A stretch of DNA of 5,048 nt, taken from assembly GCA_030917445.1 (NCBI GenBank), contig JAUPUR010000033.1:1-5048 (forward strand). Direction: 5' to 3'. A program made the translations under genes and the position numbers. Position 1 is the stretch's first letter; every line of letters begins with the position of its first letter. The DNA comes from Patescibacteria group bacterium (GTDB taxonomy: Bacteria > Patescibacteriota > Microgenomatia > Levybacterales > UBA12049). Shown one piece after another: positions 1 to 4,912 of the stretch. The notes beneath the pieces were generated by a model, which did not search any database, was not told the DNA's origin, and worked only from the letters and a program-made list of their open reading frames with translations.

Positions 1-52
1 AGAATATTATTTTTCGTTATTATTTTTAAAAGTGATCCTCCCCTCAGTACTC

Positions 53-94
53 ATGATTGACGTCGTAAAAGTATTATTATACGACGTTAATCAT
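53..94 (+). repeat. 15-bp inverted repeat (hairpin) with 12-nt loop
   Basis: The arms at 53-67 and 80-94 pair over 15 positions: 14 Watson-Crick pairs plus one G-T position (59/88). The inner half is rich in G and C (GACGTCGTA against TACGACGTT). The loop is 68-79. The odd position is a G-U wobble if the plus strand is transcribed, but an A-C mismatch on the minus strand, which hints that a plus-strand RNA would fold best. No U-tract follows on either side, so this does not look like an ordinary intrinsic terminator. It could be an RNA hairpin, a protein-binding palindrome or the edge of an element. Confidence 0.75.
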
Positions 95-228
95 TCTGGC
101 TTAAAACTATGCTTTATTCTTTTGTTATCAAATGAGTGAAGTGGTATGAAGATCTTTGTCCTCTTTCACATATACTGAAGCAAATATCGCTCTCTATCTT
201 GTCCTGAATAAATTGATATCTCGCTTGC

Positions 229-290
229 CACTCTCACACTGCTTGAGAGAGTGTATGCAATTTCATGCATGTTTATATTGATAAATCAAT
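229..290. repeat. Cluster of three consecutive short inverted repeats
   Basis: Three small palindromes follow one another almost without a gap. The first has a 7-bp stem CACTCTC/GAGAGTG (229-235 with 247-253). The second has a 5-bp stem ATGCA/TGCAT (255-259 with 266-270). The third is ATTGAT-AA-ATCAAT (277-290). Each alone could arise by chance in A+T-rich DNA; the close succession is what stands out. I assign no function. Confidence 0.4.
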
Positions 291-526
291 CTAAATAGAG
301 CATTTTAGCCTCAAGATAAGAACAGTTGTTCGTGTTTTTTCTACTCCAATATCCATTCATTTATCTCTCTTACAGAGTTCATGTCTGCTTAATCTTGTGA
401 AAAGTCACGTCGCTTTTTGTGAAAATATATATCAAACTATATCATAAATATTATAGGACTCTCCTCCACTTCCCATCCTCTTCCCCATAATTTTCTACAA
501 TATTTGAGGCTAATTTATGGCTAAAA

Positions 527-1393
527 TTATTTTCCCCACGAAGTAAAAAGTAATAAAACAAAAAAGACGGTTACACCTACCCATACATACTCCCACAACA
601 CTCCCCTAAAAAGCCTCTTATCAAACCAAATGTGTGAAAGTCCAACTATCGTGTAGAAAAAACCTGTTAAAAACAAGGCTGTTACAGTCGGATTACTTGG
701 CCAAAACCACAATAGTACCCCAGCCTCAAGAATGCAAAGCGTTAAAGCCGCTACCCATACTGTGACCGACTGTACTGACTTTTGAAGCGTGTATGTCCAT
801 ATCGACTGCATAATCAGTGGAAATGTATACAAACCTAAAAGAACTAACATAGGAGGAAGTGTTAAATGAAGGGTAAAGAGTGTGTTTGTGAGAAAAAAGT
901 ATGAGATAAGTGTAATAACAAATGACACAATTCTCGCTCCTGAAAGGAGTGCAATTGTTCTAATTGATGACACAATAAAAATGTTCTGACTAAGAAATAG
1001 TGAATAGAGTCCAAATGCATAGAGTGAAGTCAAAATCAATCTAAATAACAGCCTAGCAGGGATCAAAAAGTAAAAAAGTGAAAATGAAAGACTATAAAAA
1101 AATGGAAGTAAAAAAACACTCCAGGAAAAATTTTCTTTAAGATCATTCTTCACTGCCCAGTATAAAAAAATGTTTGTAACAATAGCCATAATGATTGATA
1201 CCACAACACCAAGACGAGCAAATTGATACTGTGAAGCAAAAAGGATCGTCGAAAGTATAAAGACTGCAATGACAAATTTTTGACGTTTATCAATCGTAAT
1301 AACTAACTGTCTCTTCCCTTTTTTTGAAGTTAATTGAGGAGGTTTACTACCCTTTTTAACAAAAGTTATTTTTTTAAGAAGTGGTAACTTCAT
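527..1393 (-). CDS. Polytopic membrane protein of unknown function
   Basis: This encodes 288 residues. The first 39 or so are lysine-rich and hydrophilic (probably cytoplasmic). Then come about eight to nine hydrophobic segments, roughly at residues 40-56, 60-81, 92-111, 115-135, 148-167, 180-197, 207-230, 236-256 and 267-285. I see no catalytic motif, signal peptidase site or transporter signature. The central stretch around residues 137-162 (NIF, then SSIRTI, then GARIVSF) resembles a segment I associate with Patescibacteria membrane proteins of the DUF5656 type, but that is from memory and tentative. The gene starts 18 bp after the yebC stop on the same strand, so it is probably read from the yebC promoter. 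A weak Shine-Dalgarno-like AAAGGGAAG precedes the ATG. Both ends are intact. No terminator hairpin is evident after the stop. Confidence 0.85.
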   Translation of the reverse strand: MKLPLLKKITFVKKGSKPPQLTSKKGKRQLVITIDKRQKFVIAVFILSTILFASQYQFARLGVVVSIIMAIVTNIFLYWAVKNDLKENFSWSVFLLPFFYSLSFSLFYFLIPARLLFRLILTSLYAFGLYSLFLSQNIFIVSSIRTIALLSGARIVSFVITLISYFFLTNTLFTLHLTLPPMLVLLGLYTFPLIMQSIWTYTLQKSVQSVTVWVAALTLCILEAGVLLWFWPSNPTVTALFLTGFFYTIVGLSHIWFDKRLFRGVLWEYVWVGVTVFFVLLLFTSWGK

Positions 1394-1411
1394 GTGTATT
1401 TCTTCCCTTTA

Positions 1412-2140
1412 CTAGGAAAAATCAAAATTTGCAAAAACTTTCTGTACATCATCATGACTTTCTAACTTTTCAACAAATGCCAATACCTTGTTACTCAAAT
1501 CAGAGTTATCCAAGTACTTAATTACTATAGGCTTCTTTATCACTTCTACTCCTGTTATATTCAAACCATCTTGAATAAGTCCATGCTGTACCTTTGCGAG
1601 TTCTTGACTACTTGTATAAACATAACATTCATCTTCGCCATCTTCTACATCCTCAGCACCATGTTCAGCAGCAAGGAGAAAAATATCATCCAACGATTTA
1701 CCATTTTTATTTACAGTTAACAATCCTTTCAGCTCAAATTGATAACTCACGCTACCTGGTACACCGAGAGTTCCTCCATTTTTATCAAAAATACTTTTTA
1801 TTTCTGGAGTTGTTCGTTGTTTATTGTCAGTAATTGCCTCAACAATCACACTCACGCCTCCGGGTCCAAAGCCTTCGTACACAACTTCACTCATTTCTTT
1901 GGCATTAACTCCACTTGCACGCTGAATAGCACGTTCGATATTATCTTTAGGCATGTTAGCTGCACGTGCTGCATCAATTGCAAGTCTCAACCTTGGATTA
2001 CCATTTGGATCTGCTACATTGCCACCCTCTCGTACTGCAATCGTGATTGCGAGCGACAACTTTGTAAAGTGCTGACCGCGTTTTGCATCATTCACTCCTT
2101 TTTGTCTTTTAATTGTTGCCCATTTAGAATGTCCACTCAT
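1412..2140 (-). CDS. yebC: YebC/PmpR/TACO1-family protein
   Basis: The 242-residue product is a full-length YebC-family protein. It opens with MSGHSKWATIKRQKG and shows the family landmarks in order: NMPKDNIERAI (62-72), YEGFGPGGV (88-96), TDNKQRT (104-110) and NGGTLGVPGSV (121-131), followed by an acidic stretch (163-172) and the C-terminal domain. The family was long annotated as a DNA-binding transcriptional regulator. Its mitochondrial member TACO1 is a translational activator, and bacterial members have been reported to relieve ribosome stalling at consecutive prolines, so a cytoplasmic translation role is at least as likely. The ATG is fixed by the conserved N-terminus. No Shine-Dalgarno sequence precedes it; instead a U-rich run and a hairpin do. 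It is the first gene of a probable two-gene operon with the downstream membrane protein. Nothing is missing or frameshifted. Confidence 0.97.
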   Translation of the reverse strand: MSGHSKWATIKRQKGVNDAKRGQHFTKLSLAITIAVREGGNVADPNGNPRLRLAIDAARAANMPKDNIERAIQRASGVNAKEMSEVVYEGFGPGGVSVIVEAITDNKQRTTPEIKSIFDKNGGTLGVPGSVSYQFELKGLLTVNKNGKSLDDIFLLAAEHGAEDVEDGEDECYVYTSSQELAKVQHGLIQDGLNITGVEVIKKPIVIKYLDNSDLSNKVLAFVEKLESHDDVQKVFANFDFS

Positions 2141-2142
2141 AT

Positions 2143-2169
2143 AAAAAAATAAACAGATTAAGTCTGTTT
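2143..2169 (-). promoter_or_regulatory. Hairpin plus U-tract in the yebC 5' leader
   Basis: Read on the minus strand, AAACAGA, a 5-nt loop CTTAA, then TCTGTTT form a perfect 7-bp stem (2169-2151), followed by A and seven T residues running up to the yebC start codon. The shape is that of a weak intrinsic terminator. However, the predicted transcription start (about 2172) places the hairpin at the extreme 5' end of the mRNA. There, a role in mRNA stability, or in presenting a U-rich ribosome-binding region, is more plausible than attenuation. The structure is seen; the role is inferred. Confidence 0.55.
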
Positions 2170-2178
2170 CAGGTGTCT

Positions 2179-2208
2179 ATTATACCTCCACTCTATTGAC
2201 ATTTGCAA
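2179..2208 (-). promoter_or_regulatory. Promoter for yebC operon
   Basis: On the minus strand a perfect -10 TATAAT (2184-2179) lies 18 bp after a -35-like TTGCAA (2208-2203), which matches the consensus TTGACA at four of six positions. The expected start of transcription is near 2172, giving a leader of about 30 nt before the yebC ATG. The -35 is separated by one base from the -35 of the divergent promoter. Confidence 0.65.
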
Positions 2209-2224
2209 ACATTCTCTATAGAAT
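2196..2224 (+). promoter_or_regulatory. Promoter for TPR gene
   Basis: A perfect -35 TTGACA (2196-2201) is followed after 17 bp by TAGAAT (2219-2224), five of six matches to the -10 consensus. Transcription would start near 2231, about 35 nt before the ATG at 2266. The leader shows no good Shine-Dalgarno sequence; only an A-rich stretch (AGAAAGAAAA) precedes the start. Confidence 0.75.
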
Positions 2225-2265
2225 TTCTATTTATAAATTCTCTTTTTTAACAGAAAGAAAACCTC

Positions 2266-2988
2266 ATGACACCCTTAAAAACGCAAGCAATACAAACAGC
2301 ACTAACTGGAGACTGGGAAAACGCAATTACGCTCAACGAATCACTATTATCTGAAAATCCAGATGATATCGATACATTGAACAGATTGGCTTTTGCTTAC
2401 TCAAGTATGAGTAATGTTAAAGAGGCAAAACGCATTTATCAAAAGGTTCTCCTTCTTGATGCTCAAAACCCTATTGCACTCCGTAACTTAAAAAGACTTG
2501 CCGGAGGAAACGTGTCTACCTCTCAACCCAAACCAATGTCATTTTCACATATAAGTACACTTTTTATTGAGGAACCAGGAAAAACAAAAGTAATAGAACT
2601 TCTTAATATCGCTGATAAAAAAGTCATTTCACCACTTCGATCGGGAGAAGAAGTCTTTCTTTCAATAAAAAGAATGAAAGTTTTTGTTCTTGATAGTCAA
2701 AAACAATTTATCGGCATGTTACCTGATGATATTGGCTCTAGACTTATCAGATTTATGAATGGTGGAAATATATATGAAGCATTTATTAAATCAGTGGATA
2801 ATAATAAAGTCATTATCTTTGCTCGTGAAGTAAAAAGAATTGCAAAATTTAAAGATCAACCATCATTTACACCAACAGACAAATCAAAACTCACTCTGGT
2901 TCCAAAAGGATCAAAAAATGTTAAAAAACCTGAAAATGAAATTGATGATCCTGATTATGAAGAAAATGAAGAAGAAGAATCCTTCTGA
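2266..2988 (+). CDS. TPR protein with HIRAN-like second domain and acidic tail
   Basis: The 240 residues have no signal peptide or membrane segment, so the protein is probably cytoplasmic. Residues 3-69 form about two tetratricopeptide repeats: W17 with ENAITLNESLLSENPDD (18-34), then a second repeat at about 36-69 with LNRLAFAYSSM and EAKRIYQKVLLLDAQNP, plus a capping helix (70-79). TPRs usually bind protein partners. Residues about 100-192 look like a compact beta-rich domain: KVFVLDSQKQFIGMLPDDI (138-156), then a helix with SRLIRFMNGG (158-167), then a strand pair ending FAREVKR. This order (variable strand, 'xIGxLP', helix, 'GG', strand) recalls the HIRAN fold, a match made by eye only. 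A linker rich in K, P and T follows, then a very acidic end (226-239). The gene stands alone on the plus strand, divergent from yebC. Its stop is TGA. Confidence 0.9.
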   Translation: MTPLKTQAIQTALTGDWENAITLNESLLSENPDDIDTLNRLAFAYSSMSNVKEAKRIYQKVLLLDAQNPIALRNLKRLAGGNVSTSQPKPMSFSHISTLFIEEPGKTKVIELLNIADKKVISPLRSGEEVFLSIKRMKVFVLDSQKQFIGMLPDDIGSRLIRFMNGGNIYEAFIKSVDNNKVIIFAREVKRIAKFKDQPSFTPTDKSKLTLVPKGSKNVKKPENEIDDPDYEENEEEESF

Positions 2989-3122
2989 AAAATCACTCTA
3001 TCCTTTTTAAGATCTTCATGCGCATTTTTCATCTCATCCATTTTTGATAGATTTTTTAATGATCTCAAAGCAAGGAAAAATGAAAAGATAAAAATTCCGA
3101 TAATTATATAAATAATTGTCAT
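2955..3122 (-). CDS. 55-aa single-pass membrane miniprotein
   Basis: ATG at 3122-3120 opens a 55-codon frame ending in TAA at 2957-2955. Residues 2-19 (MTIIYIIIGI then FIFSFFLAL) form one strong transmembrane helix. A basic and then mixed-charge helical tail follows (R20, K23, K27, then KMDEMKNAHEDLKKD). The positive charges after the helix suggest a cytoplasmic C-terminus. The end is serine-rich (SSSSFSS) because it lies opposite the acidic codons of the TPR gene, which it overlaps tail to tail by 34 bp. The start lies 3 bp after the stop of the LytR_C gene, a spacing typical of translational coupling, and there is no separate Shine-Dalgarno. I do not recognise a family. Support comes from operon position and composition; a chance frame is possible but less likely. 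Confidence 0.7.
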   Translation of the reverse strand: MTIIYIIIGIFIFSFFLALRSLKNLSKMDEMKNAHEDLKKDRVIFQKDSSSSFSS

Positions 3123-3125
3123 AGA

Positions 3126-3932
3126 CTAAAATAAAACACTTTCTTTTGTATCTGTACCAAGTGTTACAATTATATCAGAAAGATCTTGTCTTTCTCTTTT
3201 CGTCGAAATGGTTCCAATAATTTTTTCTAGCCTCTCAACTGTTTTAGTTTTTTCGCCATAGTATGAAATTGAAGACATTTTTTGAAGTGATTCACCATTT
3301 TCAACTGAAATAACATTTCCACCAACGTTTTCAAATGCTCTCTCCAATCTTCTCCCCTGACCTGGAACTCCAGAACTGTTAATTATACCAATAGTCTTAT
3401 TCTCATCTGAGATAACTTTATCTACAAGGACTTCCTGCAATTCACGATCGATTTCATCCTCACTGCTTTCTTTAACTATCTCCACCTTTTTAATACCGTC
3501 TTCCCCCATTCCTCTACTCAGTCTCCATATAATAAATTCATCATAGAGTGAAAGATTGCTCGAAATATTTCCTTTCTTAAATAGAAGATTGCTTAACACC
3601 CTATCAACACTATAGGACTCTGAACTAGTTTTTATACTGCCCTCACTAAAGACACCAAGAAATGTCTTAAGATCATTTGAAGCTACTTGTGGTTTGACTG
3701 AAATGACTGTCACTTTTTTACCTAAAGTATCAATTGCAGCGATTTCTCTCTGATTTGAGCTCTCGATTGTGACAAAAAAGATGTGTTCACCATGAAAGCG
3801 AGCCTCATTCATGAGTGTAAGAATACGGAAGCTAAGAGCAACAAAAAGAACACAAAAAACAATAATACAAAAAAGTATTAAAGTCCTCATGCTATTTTTA
3901 GGAGAAGAAGTTTCGGCTTGATTATGTCTCAT
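3126..3932 (-). CDS. Membrane-anchored LytR_C-domain protein
   Basis: The 268 residues begin with a short polar N-terminus, then one transmembrane helix (about 15-40) that should anchor the protein with its bulk outside. Residues about 177-262 match the LytR C-terminal domain (LytR_C): IGIINSSGVPGQGRRLERAF, then GGNVISVENG, then SSISYYG, closing with DIIVTLGTD. This domain often sits behind LytR-CpsA-Psr (LCP) domains, which transfer glycopolymers onto peptidoglycan. The segment 50-140 (FFVTI, then AAIDTLGKKVTVISVKP) has a faint LCP-like rhythm but lacks the arginine and aspartate residues expected of an active LCP enzyme. A cell-envelope role is therefore likely but transferase activity is not supported. 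The start ATG lies 13 bp after the stop of the 49-aa gene; the ribosome-binding site is weak. An in-frame ATG at residue 15 exists but has no better site. Confidence 0.88.
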   Translation of the reverse strand: MRHNQAETSSPKNSMRTLILFCIIVFCVLFVALSFRILTLMNEARFHGEHIFFVTIESSNQREIAAIDTLGKKVTVISVKPQVASNDLKTFLGVFSEGSIKTSSESYSVDRVLSNLLFKKGNISSNLSLYDEFIIWRLSRGMGEDGIKKVEIVKESSEDEIDRELQEVLVDKVISDENKTIGIINSSGVPGQGRRLERAFENVGGNVISVENGESLQKMSSISYYGEKTKTVERLEKIIGTISTKRERQDLSDIIVTLGTDTKESVLF

Positions 3933-3945
3933 GGGCAGAGAATCT

Positions 3946-4095
3946 TTACCAAGAAGAGTTTTTCTTTTTGGAAATCACTTCAGGAACACTGAATGTTGCA
4001 GGTTGCTCACTAGAGAAGTTTCCTGAAATTGCTTTATCTTTTCCTTTTTTTGGTTTTTTCTTTTCGCCTTTAAAAAAGCCACCACCTTGTGCCAT
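3946..4095 (-). CDS. 49-aa lysine-rich miniprotein
   Basis: ATG at 4095-4093 starts a 49-codon frame ending in TAA at 3948-3946. The product begins MAQGGGFFKGEKKKPKKGKD and ends SKKKNSSW. It is strongly basic with glycine near the start, no membrane segment and no cysteines, so it is probably soluble and largely disordered, perhaps contacting nucleic acid, ribosome or acidic polymer. The evidence that it is a gene is good. It has the best Shine-Dalgarno in the window (GAGGTGAT, 5 nt before the ATG), sits just downstream of a near-consensus promoter, and is followed after 13 bp by the LytR_C gene. I recognise no named family; an identity as a conserved Patescibacteria miniprotein is a guess. 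Confidence 0.85.
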   Translation of the reverse strand: MAQGGGFFKGEKKKPKKGKDKAISGNFSSEQPATFSVPEVISKKKNSSW

Positions 4096-4100
4096 ATGAA

Positions 4101-4108
4101 ATCACCTC
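4101..4108 (-). promoter_or_regulatory. Strong ribosome-binding site of the 49-aa gene
   Basis: GAGGTGAT on the minus strand is complementary over eight bases to the usual 3' end of bacterial 16S rRNA and stands 5 nt before the ATG at 4095. It fixes the start and strongly supports that this short frame is translated. Confidence 0.85.
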
Positions 4109-4123
4109 ACTTATTATCTCTTT

Positions 4124-4152
4124 ATTATACAATGCTTTCTATTCTATCTCAA
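4124..4152 (-). promoter_or_regulatory. Promoter of the miniprotein-LytR_C operon
   Basis: Minus strand: -35 TTGAGA (4152-4147, five of six consensus bases), 17-bp spacer, -10 TATAAT (4129-4124, perfect). The -35 lies within the last codons of rluA, whose stop is at 4141-4139. Transcription would begin near 4117, giving a short leader of about 20 nt with the strong ribosome-binding site. The group can therefore be expressed independently of rluA. Confidence 0.8.
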
Positions 4153-4912
4153 CTTTTTCAGAGATATCAAGAACACTTTGAAGCTCGTGCGGTAGTTCAG
4201 CAATAAAGTACATCTCCTCTTTTGTGATTGGATGATAAAGTTGAATAGAATAAGCATGCAGAAAAACTCTCTCTAGAATGTTTCTATCATCTCTCTGTAC
4301 TTTCCTACCTGCATAAAGGAAATCACTAAATATTGGATGATTGATATATTTGAGATGAACTCTAATCTGATGAGTTCTCCCTGTAACTGGAAATAACTCA
4401 AGAAGTGTTAATATCTCTTTCTGCTTTGCAACGGGTGACTTGTAATAGTTTTTAATCTTATATAAAGTCTTCGCTTCCCTACCACCCGCTACAACTCCAA
4501 ATTGTCTTCTATTCCAAGGTAGACGACCTACAGGAGCACTTATCTCTCCCTCATCCTGCATAACCTTCCCATGTGCAAGAGCAATGTAGGATTTTTTTAT
4601 AGTTCTTTCTCTAAACTGCGTTAGCAGTGCAGAAAAGCTCTCAACTGTTTTAGCTACAAGTAAAATTCCAGATGTCTCTTTATCAAGTCTATGTGCAATA
4701 CCAGCTCTTTCATAAAATGCTTGCTCATCAGAATACTCTTCACTCTTCACAAATCCTTGAGGCAACTTAATGCCAAGATATTCCTGCATGAAATCTTGTA
4801 CTGTTTGAATACCAGCAGTAGTATCGGAATTATTAACAGTCATCCCTGCAGGCTTGTTCAAAACGAGAAAGAACTCATCCTCAAAAACGATAGGAAACGG
4901 TAAATTCGTCAT
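4139..4912 (-). CDS. RluA-family pseudouridine synthase, no S4 domain
   Basis: The 257-residue protein isomerises uridine to pseudouridine in structured RNA, in the cytoplasm. Landmarks: FLVLNKPAGMTV (15-26), the catalytic block GIAHRLDKETSG (71-82) with D77 as the nucleophilic aspartate, the lysine-tyrosine pair in KKSYIALAHG (106-115), VTGRTHQIRVHL (176-187), and the closing LHAYSIQLYHP (218-228). The block after RTHQIR reads HPIFSDFLYAG, with serine where many relatives have glycine before the aspartate. There is no N-terminal S4 RNA-binding domain, unlike RluC and RluD, so whether the target is 23S rRNA or tRNA cannot be told. The ATG is preceded by AAGGGGAG and overlaps the TGA of the gene before it (ATGA), implying translational coupling. 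The gene is intact. The symbol is left empty because the paralogue is not resolvable. Confidence 0.95.
   Translation of the reverse strand: MTNLPFPIVFEDEFFLVLNKPAGMTVNNSDTTAGIQTVQDFMQEYLGIKLPQGFVKSEEYSDEQAFYERAGIAHRLDKETSGILLVAKTVESFSALLTQFRERTIKKSYIALAHGKVMQDEGEISAPVGRLPWNRRQFGVVAGGREAKTLYKIKNYYKSPVAKQKEILTLLELFPVTGRTHQIRVHLKYINHPIFSDFLYAGRKVQRDDRNILERVFLHAYSIQLYHPITKEEMYFIAELPHELQSVLDISEKVEIE

Larger units (their letters stand above)
1..526. other. Gene-free, A+T-rich region with inverted repeats
   Basis: No open frame of credible length or composition is present on either strand; the longest ATG-started frames I traced by hand run only about 8 to 13 codons. I see no tRNA, rRNA, tmRNA or RNase P RNA signature and no clear promoter. 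The region does contain a 15-bp hairpin (53-94), three adjacent small inverted repeats (229-290), a 10-bp inverted repeat pair about 190 bp apart (305-314 and 504-513), two copies of TTGTGAAAA (395-403 and 417-425), and a stretch at 459-486 that is almost all pyrimidine on the plus strand. More than 500 bp without a gene is long compared with the tight packing in the rest of the window. It could hold an unrecognised RNA, decayed sequence or a regulatory/terminus region; the sequence alone does not decide. Confidence 0.6.

Noticed and set aside
58..81. Promoter-like TTGACG (58-63, plus) and TATAAT (81-76, minus) in the hairpin
   Set aside because: Neither has a partner hexamer at an acceptable distance; they are by-products of the inverted repeat and A+T richness.
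395..425. Replication origin or DnaA boxes
   Set aside because: TTGTGAAAA copies differ too much from TTATNCACA, there are only two, and no dnaA or dnaN lies nearby.
455..513. Resemblance of minus-strand GGAGGAGAGTCC to the RNase P RNA motif GAGGAAAGTCC
   Set aside because: The bases that should follow, the partner motif near the 3' end and the other conserved blocks are missing, and the available length is too short.
1594..1833. Plus-strand open frame of 79 codons
   Set aside because: It lies wholly opposite yebC, has histidine/leucine-rich antisense composition, and has no ribosome-binding site or promoter.
1739..2152. Plus-strand open frame of 137 codons
   Set aside because: It is antisense to the highly conserved N-terminal half of YebC. 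Its many Cys, Ile and His codons reflect the complement of YebC codons, not a protein.
2989..3060. Possible terminator after the TPR gene
   Set aside because: There are T-runs and short palindromes (AAGATCTT, ATGCGCAT), but no stem directly followed by a T-run; the nearest complementary arms leave a loop of more than 40 nt.
4691..4903. Plus-strand open frame of 70 codons
   Set aside because: It is antisense to the N-terminal third and catalytic block of the RluA protein and has no start signals.
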